Notes under the pieces: generated by a model
Told to the model about the DNA's origin: nothing
What the model saw: only the letters and a program-made list of their open reading frames with translations
Databases searched by the model: none
Position numbers and translations under genes: made by a program
Shown: piece after piece, positions 17,950 through 26,082 of the stretch
How positions within the stretch are numbered: the stretch's first letter is position 1
How the letters are laid out: each line of letters starts with the position of its first letter
NCBI RefSeq assembly: GCF_900114375.1
Contig: NZ_FOSV01000003.1
Coordinates: 268,936 to 332,935 of the forward strand
DNA length: 64,000 nucleotides
Source: Methylorubrum salsuginis
GTDB lineage: Bacteria > Pseudomonadota > Alphaproteobacteria > Rhizobiales > Beijerinckiaceae
Reading direction: 5' to 3'

Positions 17950-18017
17950 ATTCCGCGTGAGGCCCGGGCCGGTTCCGGCTATGGGGCAGGCACCGTATCG
18001 AGGACCCGGAACACACC

Positions 18018-18224
18018 ATGGCCGACAGCGCTGTCCCCCCCGTCGAGGCGACCCGGGTCGATCCCCGCCTGCTCGAACTCCTGGTCTGCCCGCTGACCAA
18101 GGAGCCGCTGGAATACGACGCGGCCCGCGAGGAGTTGATCAGCCGCTCGGCCAAGCTCGCCTACCCGATCCGCGACGGCATTCCGATCATGCTGCCGGAA
18201 GAGGCGCGCTCGCTGACGGATTGA
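18018..18224 (+). CDS. Trm112-family zinc-ribbon-like protein
   Basis: This 68-residue protein has the Trm112/YcaR signature [20 protein letters not shown] ... [21 protein letters not shown]. Eukaryotic Trm112 activates methyltransferases; bacterial members are short standalone proteins of uncertain partner. As in many bacterial members, only part of the cysteine set is kept (one Cys, in VCPLT). The Lon-N domain gene lies 68 bases upstream on the same strand. Confidence 0.93.
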   Translation: MADSAVPPVEATRVDPRLLELLVCPLTKEPLEYDAAREELISRSAKLAYPIRDGIPIMLPEEARSLTD

Positions 18225-18248
18225 TGCTCTTTGGAGGGCTGTCCGGCG

Positions 18249-19118
18249 TCATTTCATCGGCCAGTTGTCCCCCTTCGCCAGTCGCTGTGCGGAAAAGCCC
18301 CCGCCCGGAAACACCGCCGCCACGCCCGGCCGCTTCAGGCGGAGGTCCCAGACCCGAAGCTCGGCGTAGGACAGCTTCCAGCTCCGGCCGTCGCCGGAAC
18401 GGGTGAGGAAGCAGCGCTCGAAGGCGAGCAACTGCGTCGGCATCGGCGGATGCGGGCCGGTTCCCGTGTCGATGTCGAGCGCGAGGCTGTCCTGCCGGCC
18501 GGCCTCGAAGGCGCGCAGGGCATCGAGCAGGGCGTCGTATTCGAGGCCATCGACGCAGAGCTGGAGGCAGACCCGTGGGGCGAAATCCGCCGCGGGATCG
18601 GGCCGCTGAGGACGCTCCAGCGTGAGCGAGAAGCGTCCGCCCTCGAAATCGGGGAGCGTCAGGATGTGGTCATCGGCCACGCCGTCCAGCGCGCGAAGGC
18701 GGTCCGGCTCGATCGGCGAGGGCGCGGCCTCGCGACCCTCGGTGCGGCCGTCGTTGCGGAAATGCACGAGCGGATTGACGCCCGCCGCGACCACATCGGG
18801 ATAGCGGGCGAGGTAGAGGGCGGTGCTGAAGGCCGGGCTCGGATCGAGCCCCTTGGCGGCCCCCTCGCGCAGGTAGTGGCGCACGGGATCGAGCCGCGTC
18901 GGCCCGCTCTGGCGACGGTAGAAGGCGGTGTCGAAATCCGCGTTCGGATTGCGGTCCTTCCGCGCGCCGAACCACACGTAATGCAGGAACGGGTCGAGGC
19001 CGCTCCTGGCGACCCCCGGATTGCGGGCGCGGTAATAGGCTGCATCGAACAGGCGCGGCACCCGGCCGTGGAGGGCGCGGCGCAGCAGGCCGGAGGCGAG
19101 GGCGACGAGACGGCTCAT
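18249..19118 (-). CDS. Polysaccharide-locus protein with tandem FD-YY-NPDV-type repeats
   Basis: This 289-residue protein has about four tandem units of 35-45 residues in its first 145 residues: LFDAAYYRARNPGV...GLDPFLHYVWFGARKDRNP, then FDTAFYRRQ...LDPVRHYLREGAAKGLDP, then FSTALYLARYPDVV...VNPLVHFRNDGRTEGRE. Such units occur in glycosyltransferases and large secreted proteins of Rhizobiales. The C-terminal half has no recognised domain. It is the last gene of a four-gene unit, and its ATG overlaps the upstream stop as ATGA. A role in surface glycan or glycoprotein assembly is inferred from context only. Confidence 0.75.
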   Translation of the reverse strand: MSRLVALASGLLRRALHGRVPRLFDAAYYRARNPGVARSGLDPFLHYVWFGARKDRNPNADFDTAFYRRQSGPTRLDPVRHYLREGAAKGLDPSPAFSTALYLARYPDVVAAGVNPLVHFRNDGRTEGREAAPSPIEPDRLRALDGVADDHILTLPDFEGGRFSLTLERPQRPDPAADFAPRVCLQLCVDGLEYDALLDALRAFEAGRQDSLALDIDTGTGPHPPMPTQLLAFERCFLTRSGDGRSWKLSYAELRVWDLRLKRPGVAAVFPGGGFSAQRLAKGDNWPMK

Positions 19119-21187
19119 GCGACGGTCTGCGCCTCGCAGAGCGAGCGGATCGCATTGCGGAACGCCTGCGGGTCGCATTCCGCCCGGATGCGGTCGAGGC
19201 CGTTCTGGCGCACACTCCGCCACAACCCGGCGTCCTCGTGCAGGCGGATCAGCGCCGCGGCGAAGGCTTCCGGGTCGCGCCAGTCGCGGGCGAGCAGGCC
19301 GGTGCCGTCGGGCCAGCCGAGTTGTTCGGACAGGATCGGCGTGGCGAGGCAGGGCAGGCCGTGGGCCACCGCCTCGTGGACCTTGTGCGGGATGCCGGCG
19401 GCGAAGCGGGTCGGCGCCAGGAACACGCGGGCGGCGTCGAGATGGGGCTCGGTGCGCGGCACGCGGCCGGTGATGCGGACGCCCTCGCGGCCGAAGCGAT
19501 CTCGGATCGTGTCGGCGATTTCGCCGACGATCGTCAGCGTCGCCTCGGGCAAGGCGGCCCGCACCCGCAGCCAGACATGGCCGAAGAACCAGTCGAGGGA
19601 ATCGACGTTGGGCTGGCCCTCGCGGCCCAGCGCGCCGACGAAGACGAAGCCGGCGCGATCCGAAAAATCCGGGCTCGGCGCCTCCGGCAGCGCCAGCGCG
19701 TGGCCGAGGACCGCGACGGTGCAGGCCGCGTAGCGCGCCAGCACCCGGGCCTCGGCGTGCGAGACGCAGACCACCGCGTCGGCGAGCCCGAAGCGGCGCG
19801 CCTCGCGCTCGGCCTGCCACGCGAGGTCGGCGGCGACCGCGCTGCCGCCGGTCGCGGCCTCGGTCACGAAATCGCGTAACGAGAACAGGGCTTCCGAATC
19901 GAAGATCACCCGAGACCGCACGAAGCCGCGCGGGTCGAGGCCCAGCGCATCGAGCGCCTGGAGCACGAACAGGATGTTGTGCGGGCGGCTGACCCAGAGC
20001 ACGTCGTAATGGTCGCGCCGCTCCTGGATCAGCCGGGCGAAGCCCTCGTCGCCGGTGGCGTGACAAATCTCGATGCGCTCGTCGAGGTCGCGGTAGCGCT
20101 GCGCCTCCTCGGCATCCGCCCCGTAATTGGGGAAGAAGGTCACGGCGAAGCTGAGTTCCGCCATGGCGTTGAGGATGGCGTTGGCCCGGGGCAGGCCGGC
20201 GCCGAGATCGAGATGGGGCACCCGGTCGTCGACGTAGAGCACCCGTAACCGCCACGGATCATGATCGAGGCTGGCGCCCGCCCGCGGCTGCGGCCCCTGC
20301 GCGAACAGGTTTTCGCGGTGGCGGTCGAGGAAGCGGGCGCGGTTGCGGTCGAGCAGCGCCTCCACCTCCTCGCGCTTGGCGCTGGTGGCGTTCTCGTAGT
20401 GGATCGCGGTGGCCCGCGGCTGCACCAGCACCCGCCGCCCGGCCTGATGGCAGCGCAGGCAGAGGTCGGTGTCCTCGTAATAGGCCGGGGCGAAGAGCGG
20501 ATCGAACCCGCCGAGCGTTTCGAACAGGGCGCGCTCGATCATCAGCACCGCGCCCGAGACGTAGCCGACATCACGAGTCGCGGCATGTTCGGGGGTGAGC
20601 GGATCGAGATTACCCCGTCCGTGCGGATGGGTGAGGCCGGCATCGTCGCGAAAGCCCGCACCGGATTCTTGCAGATAGCCGCCGGGGAAGACGAGGCGGG
20701 CGCCGACGATGCCGATGTCGGCGTGATCGCGAAACGCCGCCACCATGGCGGCCATGGCGCCGGGCATCAGATCGACATCGGGGTTGAGGAACAGCAGGAA
20801 GCGCCCCCGCGCCCGCTCGGCCCCCGCATTGCAGGCCGGGCCGAAGCCGGTGTTTTCGGCGTTCTCGATCCGCGTCACGCCGTCGAGGTGGGGATAGAGG
20901 CTGCGGGTTTCCGGCGACGAGGCGTTGTCGACGAGGATGACCTCGAACCGCACGCCCGCAAGCGCCTGTTGCGCACAGAGCCGGTAGAGCGTGAGCGCCA
21001 GGAGATGGCGGGCGTCGCGCGCGACGATCACCACCGACACGTCCGGCTCGGGCTCGGGCCGGAAGGCGAGGCGCACGCCGTTGCGGTGGATCGCCTCCCA
21101 GATCAGCGCGGCCTCGACCAGGGCGGCACGGCGGCCGATGCCGGGATCGACGGTATCGAGGCGGGGGATGGCGGGCGCGTCGCTCAC
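19115..21187 (-). CDS. Bifunctional glycosyltransferase (GT2 fused to GT4-like)
   Basis: This 690-residue protein has two catalytic domains. Residues of about 45-290 form a GT2 (GT-A) domain of the rhamnosyltransferase-like type: PDVSVVIVARDARHL, VILVDNAS, NTGFGPACNAGAERARG, the metal-binding NPDVD in place of DxD, and FAPAYYEDTDLCLRC. From about residue 310 a GT-B domain follows (RVLYVDDRVPHLDLGAG ... FVFVGALGREGQPNVDSLDWF ... LAPTRFAAGIPHKVHEAVAHGLPCLAT). It should build two linkages of a surface glycan. Its start lies 1-4 bases from the stop of the upstream GT gene, and its stop overlaps the downstream gene. Confidence 0.88.
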   Translation of the reverse strand: MSDAPAIPRLDTVDPGIGRRAALVEAALIWEAIHRNGVRLAFRPEPEPDVSVVIVARDARHLLALTLYRLCAQQALAGVRFEVILVDNASSPETRSLYPHLDGVTRIENAENTGFGPACNAGAERARGRFLLFLNPDVDLMPGAMAAMVAAFRDHADIGIVGARLVFPGGYLQESGAGFRDDAGLTHPHGRGNLDPLTPEHAATRDVGYVSGAVLMIERALFETLGGFDPLFAPAYYEDTDLCLRCHQAGRRVLVQPRATAIHYENATSAKREEVEALLDRNRARFLDRHRENLFAQGPQPRAGASLDHDPWRLRVLYVDDRVPHLDLGAGLPRANAILNAMAELSFAVTFFPNYGADAEEAQRYRDLDERIEICHATGDEGFARLIQERRDHYDVLWVSRPHNILFVLQALDALGLDPRGFVRSRVIFDSEALFSLRDFVTEAATGGSAVAADLAWQAEREARRFGLADAVVCVSHAEARVLARYAACTVAVLGHALALPEAPSPDFSDRAGFVFVGALGREGQPNVDSLDWFFGHVWLRVRAALPEATLTIVGEIADTIRDRFGREGVRITGRVPRTEPHLDAARVFLAPTRFAAGIPHKVHEAVAHGLPCLATPILSEQLGWPDGTGLLARDWRDPEAFAAALIRLHEDAGLWRSVRQNGLDRIRAECDPQAFRNAIRSLCEAQTVA

Positions 21188-23088
21188 GACACCTCCAGGG
21201 TGATGCGGCCGATGCCGTCATCGGTGAGCAGGAGGAGACAGCGGGCTGTCGCGGGGGGCTCGGCCTCGCCGCGAAGGCTCAGGCTCACCGGGATCGGCGC
21301 GGGCAGGCGGCCGGTGCGGTCGGCGTAGGAGCCGGGCGGGCGGATCTGCAGCGGCGTGACGCGCTCCAGGCGCCGTTCGGCCGCGGCATCCTCGCCGATC
21401 AGGAAGGCGGCGGTGGGGTGTGTGCCGGAGGCCAGCACGCCGGGCAGCAGGGTCGCGAGTTCGATCCGGTCGCCAGCCCGGCCGACGATCCGGCCCGCCG
21501 CCTCCCAATCCGCCACCATGTCGGCAAATGCCAGGGCCAAGGCCGTGCGCGCCGCAGGGGGCAGCGCGCGGGTGCGTACCCATTCGGGCGAGAGCGCGAC
21601 GTCGAGGGCGCCGAGCCGGGGCACTGGCCCATCCGCGTCGGACACGCGCGCGAACCAGCGCCGCCGCTCGGGGGCGTAGGACGCGGCGGTTCCGCCACCG
21701 GGCCGGCGCTCGGTGGCGACGAGGGCGCCGAGATCGGGGTCGGTCGTGAGAAGGGAGCGGGGGGAATGCTCGGCGGTGATCGTGAGGCCGCCGCCGGTGA
21801 GGACGACGTTTTCGGGCGAGGCGGACGCATCGTGCGCATCTCCTCTCCCCGTACGCGCGGAGAGGACTTCGGCGACCCCGTCGTCGCGACCCTGTCCCCG
21901 CGTGCGGGGCGAGGGGGTTGATCGGGCCTCTTCGTGCGAACGCAGTAGCCCGATCAGTTCGGCCTCTGCCGCTTCCGCCACCGCCGCGTAGCGCGCGAAC
22001 AGCCGCTCGCTCGCCGCCGTCAGCTCCGCCAGCGCCACGCGATCCTCCAGCACCGCCAACACCGCCGCCTTCACGGCGTCGGCGTCGCGGCAGCGATGGG
22101 CAGGATGGTCCGGCTCGAAGCCTTCGAGGCCGATCTCAGTGCCGATCACCGGGCGCCCGTAGGAGAGCGCCTCGCCGACCTTCATCTTCAGCCCCGAGCC
22201 CATTAGCATCGGCGCCACGACGAGATCGGCCTGCGTGTAGAAATCCGCCAGCCGGTCGAGATAGCCGAGCAGCCGCACGCCCGGCCCCTCGATGCCGGCC
22301 AGAGAGCGGCAAATCTCGCCCGCGATGACGAGTTCGGGCCGCTCCGGCGTCCAGTCCGCGGCCCAGGCGCGGGCGAAGCGGCCGATGGAAAACAGGTTGG
22401 GATCGTTGCCGTGGCCGAGGAAGCCGAGGCGGGCGACCCGCTCCGGAACCGCGAACGGCCGTTGCGCGGGAAAGTGCGGCGGCAGCAGCAGGACGCGCGC
22501 GGACGCGATGTCGGTGAAGTGGCGCGCCTCCGCCGCCTGGATCGCCAGCACGATGTCGGCCCGGGTGAGGCCCACCGCCTCGCCGGCCGCGTCGGTGTAG
22601 AAGAAGTTCGGCTCGGCGCGGAACGGCCGGTACTGGGTCTGGCGGTCGGCGAAGCGGTCGTGGGTGTCGATCAGCCTCAGCACGCCCGGCGGCACCCGCT
22701 CCAGCGCCGCCGAGAGGAAGACGTAGTTGACCAGGACCGCACGGGTCTCGGGGTGTTGCGAACAATACCAGGCGACGAAATCGCCGGCCTCGGGTGGGCA
22801 CCATTCGTCGATGCCGAAGCAGGGGGCGCGCGTCTTGAGCGGGATGATGCCCCGCGGCTCGATCAGGAAGACGTTCCGGAAGGTCTCCTGCATCGCCAGG
22901 AGATCGGTCGGCGGGTGCTGGCCGAAGCGGCGATAGACCTGATCCTCGTGGGCCAGATAGGCGAGATCGACGGCGAATCCGCCCCGCGCCAGCGCCTCGC
23001 AGGTGGCGACCAGCCGGCGGCGGTTGCCCGCGCTCGCGGGCGCGGCGGGCATCGGCGCGAGGACGAGGATGGCGGGTTCGTGCGCCAT
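21184..23088 (-). CDS. Glycosyltransferase (GT4-like) with a repeat-derived insert and a C-terminal domain of unknown function
   Basis: The 634-residue product has an N-terminal GT-B glycosyltransferase of about 400 residues: LVLAPMPAAPASAGNRRRL, HDRFADRQTQYRPF, LGFLGHGNDPN, and VVAPMLMGSGLKMKVGEALSYGRPVIGTEIGLEG, the sugar-nucleotide region. From about 395-430 the sequence EEARSTPSPRTRGQGRDD... is encoded by a palindromic DNA repeat and looks disordered. The last roughly 200 residues form a second domain I do not recognise. The ATG at 23088 shares one base with the upstream stop (TGATG). Confidence 0.85.
   Translation of the reverse strand: MAHEPAILVLAPMPAAPASAGNRRRLVATCEALARGGFAVDLAYLAHEDQVYRRFGQHPPTDLLAMQETFRNVFLIEPRGIIPLKTRAPCFGIDEWCPPEAGDFVAWYCSQHPETRAVLVNYVFLSAALERVPPGVLRLIDTHDRFADRQTQYRPFRAEPNFFYTDAAGEAVGLTRADIVLAIQAAEARHFTDIASARVLLLPPHFPAQRPFAVPERVARLGFLGHGNDPNLFSIGRFARAWAADWTPERPELVIAGEICRSLAGIEGPGVRLLGYLDRLADFYTQADLVVAPMLMGSGLKMKVGEALSYGRPVIGTEIGLEGFEPDHPAHRCRDADAVKAAVLAVLEDRVALAELTAASERLFARYAAVAEAAEAELIGLLRSHEEARSTPSPRTRGQGRDDGVAEVLSARTGRGDAHDASASPENVVLTGGGLTITAEHSPRSLLTTDPDLGALVATERRPGGGTAASYAPERRRWFARVSDADGPVPRLGALDVALSPEWVRTRALPPAARTALALAFADMVADWEAAGRIVGRAGDRIELATLLPGVLASGTHPTAAFLIGEDAAAERRLERVTPLQIRPPGSYADRTGRLPAPIPVSLSLRGEAEPPATARCLLLLTDDGIGRITLEVS
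21841..21915. repeat. Palindromic repeat inside the glycosyltransferase coding region
   Basis: Two hairpins lie back to back: TCCTCTCC / GGAGAGGA (8-bp arms, 21841-21866) and CCCCGC / GCGGGG (21896-21909) flanked by CCCT / AGGG. Elements of this 'CTCTCCCC...GGGGAGAG' type are usually intergenic in alphaproteobacterial genomes. Here it is read in frame and encodes an Arg/Ser/Pro/Gly-rich linker. Confidence 0.75.
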
Positions 23089-23738
23089 CAGGCGGCCCTG
23101 ACATGGAGCGGCACGAAACCGTGGGCGTTGAGCGCCAAGCCGGCCCGCGCGCCCTCCGGCGGGGCGCCCCAGAGCGGTTCGAGGGTGAGGGCGATGCGGG
23201 CCCCGCCGGCGAAGCGGAGCCGCCCGGTCGCGATGCGGGCGCAAGCCCAGCCGGCAGCGGTGTGGACGAGCAGGGCGTGCGGGATCGCGGTGCCGGTGAG
23301 GAGATAGCCGGGCCCCTCGGGGATCAGCGCGGGCGCGTCGGCGGCGGGCATGAGGGTGGAAAGCGCCGGCTCGATCAGGGCGAACAGGCCGGCGAGCGCC
23401 GACACACCGGTCGGTCCGGCCGAGAGTAGGGCGCGGGCCAGCAGCAGGCGCTCGGCCTCGCTCAAGGCGTCGGAAGCGGGCTCGGGCCGGATCGGGATGT
23501 CGCGGAAATGGGTGGCGAGGGTGAGGTCGCCCTGCGGCGTGCCTTCGAGGGCAAGCAGGCAGACGGGGCCGCCCGCGTCGCCCTCTTCCAGGCCGGAGAA
23601 GGCCCAGGTGGCGAGCGTTACGCCCTCGGGCGCCGCGATGCCGAGGGGAATCGGCAGGGCAGGCGGCAGGGGGAAGCGCAGCAGGGCGGTGTTTCGAGAG
23701 CCGGCAAGGAGCCGGCCCGGCGTCGGATCGGGGCTCAT
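23088..23738 (-). CDS. Unknown protein at the head of the glycosyltransferase operon
   Basis: I do not recognise a family for this 216-residue protein. It is rich in Ala, Leu and Pro, with no signal peptide or membrane segment. It shows scattered features such as HFRDIPIRPEPASDALSEAERLLLARALL and ends LALNAHGFVPLHVRAA. Its stop shares a base with the GT4-like gene start, so it is the first gene of the coupled unit running to 18249. The ATG at 23738 was preferred; the frame extends upstream to 23795. The C-terminal domain of the next gene (LEVS end) has a similar composition, and the two may be distantly related. Confidence 0.65.
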   Translation of the reverse strand: MSPDPTPGRLLAGSRNTALLRFPLPPALPIPLGIAAPEGVTLATWAFSGLEEGDAGGPVCLLALEGTPQGDLTLATHFRDIPIRPEPASDALSEAERLLLARALLSAGPTGVSALAGLFALIEPALSTLMPAADAPALIPEGPGYLLTGTAIPHALLVHTAAGWACARIATGRLRFAGGARIALTLEPLWGAPPEGARAGLALNAHGFVPLHVRAA

Positions 23739-23802
23739 GCGGCGCGCGGCGGTGCCGGACGAGGCGCCGTAGGCTGCCGACATCGGGACAGGCACGCCCC
23801 GA

Positions 23803-25194
23803 TCAGACCCGCGCGTCCGCGAGCGCCTGGAGGATGCGCGCCCAGGAGCGGGTGCCCTTGTGGAAGCTCGACAGCTCGTACTTCTCGTTGGGCGAGTGGA
23901 TGCGGTCGTCGTCGAGGCCGAAGCCGATCAGCAGGGTGTCGAGGCCGAGGATGCGCTTGAAGTCGCCGACGATCGGAATCGATCCGCCCGCGCCGACCGC
24001 CACCGCCTCGCGGCCCCATTCCTCGGCGAGCGCCCGCTTGGCCGCGTCGAGCTGCGGCATGTCGTAGGGGAGCGCCACGGCGCGGGAGCCCTTGTAGCAG
24101 ATCACCTCGACCGAGCAGTCGGCGGGCACGCGCGCGCGCACGAAGGCCTCGAAGGTCTGGGCGAGCTTTTCCGGGTCCTGATCGTCCACGAGGCGGAACG
24201 AGACCTTGGCCGAGGCTTGGCTCGCGATGACCGTCTTGGTCCCCTCTCCCGTATAGCCGCCGATGATGCCGTTGACGTCGCAGGCCGGGCGCGACTGGAT
24301 CAGCTCGATCGGCAGCCGCCCGCGCTCGCCCGCAGGTTCCTTGAGGCCGATGGGCCCCAGGAACTTTTCCGGGGTGAGGCCGAGGCCGCGCCACTGTTCC
24401 AGCAGCTCGGCCGGTGGCTCGCGCACACCCTCGTAGAAGCCCGGCAGCGTCACCCGGCCCTCGTCGTCGTGCAGAGCGGCGAGGATTTTCGAGAGCACGT
24501 GGATCGGGTTGGCCGCCGCCCCGCCGAAGAAGCCCGAATGCAGGTCGCGGTCGGCGCAGGTCACCTTGACCTCGAAATAAGCGAGCCCCCGCAGCGAGGT
24601 GGTGATCTGCGGGGTGTCGCGGTCCCACATGCCGGTGTCGCAGACCAACGCCACGTCGGCCTTGAGGCGCTCGCGGTTCTGCGCGACCCATTCGGGCAGC
24701 CCTTGCGACCCGTTCTCCTCCGCGCCCTCGACCAGGATGGTGACGCCGACCGGCAGGTCGCCGTTCATGGCCAGATGCGCCCGGCAGGCCTCGACGAAGG
24801 TCATCACCTGACCCTTGTCGTCCGACGCCCCCCGCGCGACGATTCTTTTTGATCCATTCTCCTCGGCGATCCGCGGCTCGAACGGGGGCGTCTGCCACAG
24901 GTTCAGCGGGTCCACCGGCTGCACGTCGTAATGGCCGTAGAACAGCACATGCGGGGCCCCCGGCTTGGGGCGATGCGCCAGCACGACCGGGTGCAGCGAC
25001 GTCTCCTCCACGCTGGTCTCGAAGCCGAGCGCGGTCAGATTGCCTTCGAGCCACGCGGCCGCCGCGCGGCACTGTCCGGCATAGGCCGGATCGGTCGAGA
25101 TCGATTCGATGCGCAGCCACGCGAACAGCCGCTCCAGCGCGCCGTCGAGGTCGCGGTCGATGTCGTTGAGGACGGGATCGAGCGTCGCGGACAT
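23803..25194 (-). CDS. M20-family metallopeptidase (dipeptidase)
   Basis: This 463-residue cytoplasmic zinc peptidase of the M20/ArgE-DapE group should release amino acids from dipeptides or related substrates. The metal site is complete: VLFYGHYDVQP (His and the catalytic Asp), ARGASDDKGQVM (bridging Asp), the general-base pair in EGAEENGSQGL, ALVCDTGMWDRDTPQ and the distal histidine in DLHSGFFGGAAANP. The dimerisation lid domain lies at about 200-380. The ATG at 25194 fits the family start (LNDIDRDLDGALERLFAWLRIESIS). It is not obviously linked to the glycosyltransferase operon downstream. Confidence 0.93.
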   Translation of the reverse strand: MSATLDPVLNDIDRDLDGALERLFAWLRIESISTDPAYAGQCRAAAAWLEGNLTALGFETSVEETSLHPVVLAHRPKPGAPHVLFYGHYDVQPVDPLNLWQTPPFEPRIAEENGSKRIVARGASDDKGQVMTFVEACRAHLAMNGDLPVGVTILVEGAEENGSQGLPEWVAQNRERLKADVALVCDTGMWDRDTPQITTSLRGLAYFEVKVTCADRDLHSGFFGGAAANPIHVLSKILAALHDDEGRVTLPGFYEGVREPPAELLEQWRGLGLTPEKFLGPIGLKEPAGERGRLPIELIQSRPACDVNGIIGGYTGEGTKTVIASQASAKVSFRLVDDQDPEKLAQTFEAFVRARVPADCSVEVICYKGSRAVALPYDMPQLDAAKRALAEEWGREAVAVGAGGSIPIVGDFKRILGLDTLLIGFGLDDDRIHSPNEKYELSSFHKGTRSWARILQALADARV

Positions 25195-25557
25195 GGGGGC
25201 TCCGGGCGGGGAACGATTGATGCCGGAGCTAGCACCACCACGGCCTTCCGCAAAGGCCGAGCAGTCTCCGGAAGACCATCGCGTGCAGGAGGAACGGCCG
25301 TACGGCCCGGCGCGAAGAGCGCCGCGCGCAGCGGCCTCGGCTCCGCCGAGGCGTCGAGCGGAGCGAAAGCCAAGGCTGCGGACGCAGCCGCCGGCGCTTG
25401 AGGCCAAACCAAGGAGAAGGAACGGCCTCACCTTGGAACGGTTATGGAAACGACCCGGCGCGGGCTCGTCCCCGCCCTCCCATGACGCGAACCCCCGTCA
25501 CGACTTCGAGCCCCCTCGAAGAGCGTCGCGGGGCGCCGCCTCGCCACGGACACCACC
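25195..25557. other. Hairpin-rich intergenic region upstream of the aldehyde oxidoreductase operon
   Basis: This gene-free stretch carries several small palindromes, including GCCTCGGC / GCCGAGGC near 25333-25352 and GGCTGCG / CGCAGCC near 25374-25390. It also has two similar segments, GGAGGAACGGCC and GAAGGAACGGCC, about 130 bases apart. It should contain the promoter of the paoABC-like operon and may include an intergenic repeat element. No convincing coding frame was found. Confidence 0.45.
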
Positions 25558-26082
25558 ATGCTCATCGACAGCGGTTCGCCCGGCGCGGCCGGGACCATCG
25601 GCATCAGCCTGACGATCAACGGCGAGCGCCGCGAGATCCAGGTGGCGCCCTGGACGACGCTCCTCGACCTCCTGCGCGAGCGCCTCGACCTCACCGGCAC
25701 CAAGAAGGGTTGCGACCACGGCCAGTGCGGCGCCTGCACGGTGCTGGTCAACGGCACGCGCATCAATTCCTGCCTTTCGCTCGCGGTGATGCAGGACGGA
25801 GCCGAGATCACCACCGTCGAGGGGCTGGCGAGCCTCGCCGCGCGGGAGGGCAAGAACAGCCTCCATCCGATTCAGGAGGCCTTCGTCGAGCACGACGCCT
25901 TCCAGTGCGGCTACTGCACACCGGGCCAGCTCTGCTCCTCGGTCGGCCTGATGAACGAGGGCCACGCCCATTCGCGCGAGGAAATCCGCGAGGCGATGAG
26001 CGGCAACATCTGCCGCTGCGGCGCCTACACCAACATCGTCGATGCTATCGAGGACGTGATGCAGCAGGGAGGCGCCCGATGA
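25558..26082 (+). CDS. paoA: Aldehyde oxidoreductase, 2Fe-2S subunit (PaoA/YagT-like)
   Basis: This 174-residue subunit carries two [2Fe-2S] clusters that pass electrons from the molybdenum site to FAD. The plant-type ferredoxin cluster is seen in GTKKGCDHGQCGACTVLVNG with a later Cys in RINSC, and the second in FQCGYCTPGQLC and NICRCGAYTN. The sequence closely resembles E. coli PaoA from the ferredoxin domain on, but it begins only about 18 residues before that domain, so the Tat signal of PaoA is missing and a cytoplasmic enzyme is predicted. The stop overlaps the next start (ATGA). Confidence 0.92.
   Translation: MLIDSGSPGAAGTIGISLTINGERREIQVAPWTTLLDLLRERLDLTGTKKGCDHGQCGACTVLVNGTRINSCLSLAVMQDGAEITTVEGLASLAAREGKNSLHPIQEAFVEHDAFQCGYCTPGQLCSSVGLMNEGHAHSREEIREAMSGNICRCGAYTNIVDAIEDVMQQGGAR

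Noticed and set aside
18249..20255. Extension of the repeat protein upstream to a 668-codon frame
   Set aside because: The ATG at 19118 overlaps the upstream stop in the expected coupled pattern, and the extra sequence is antisense-like Arg/Pro-rich reading of the glycosyltransferase gene in another frame.
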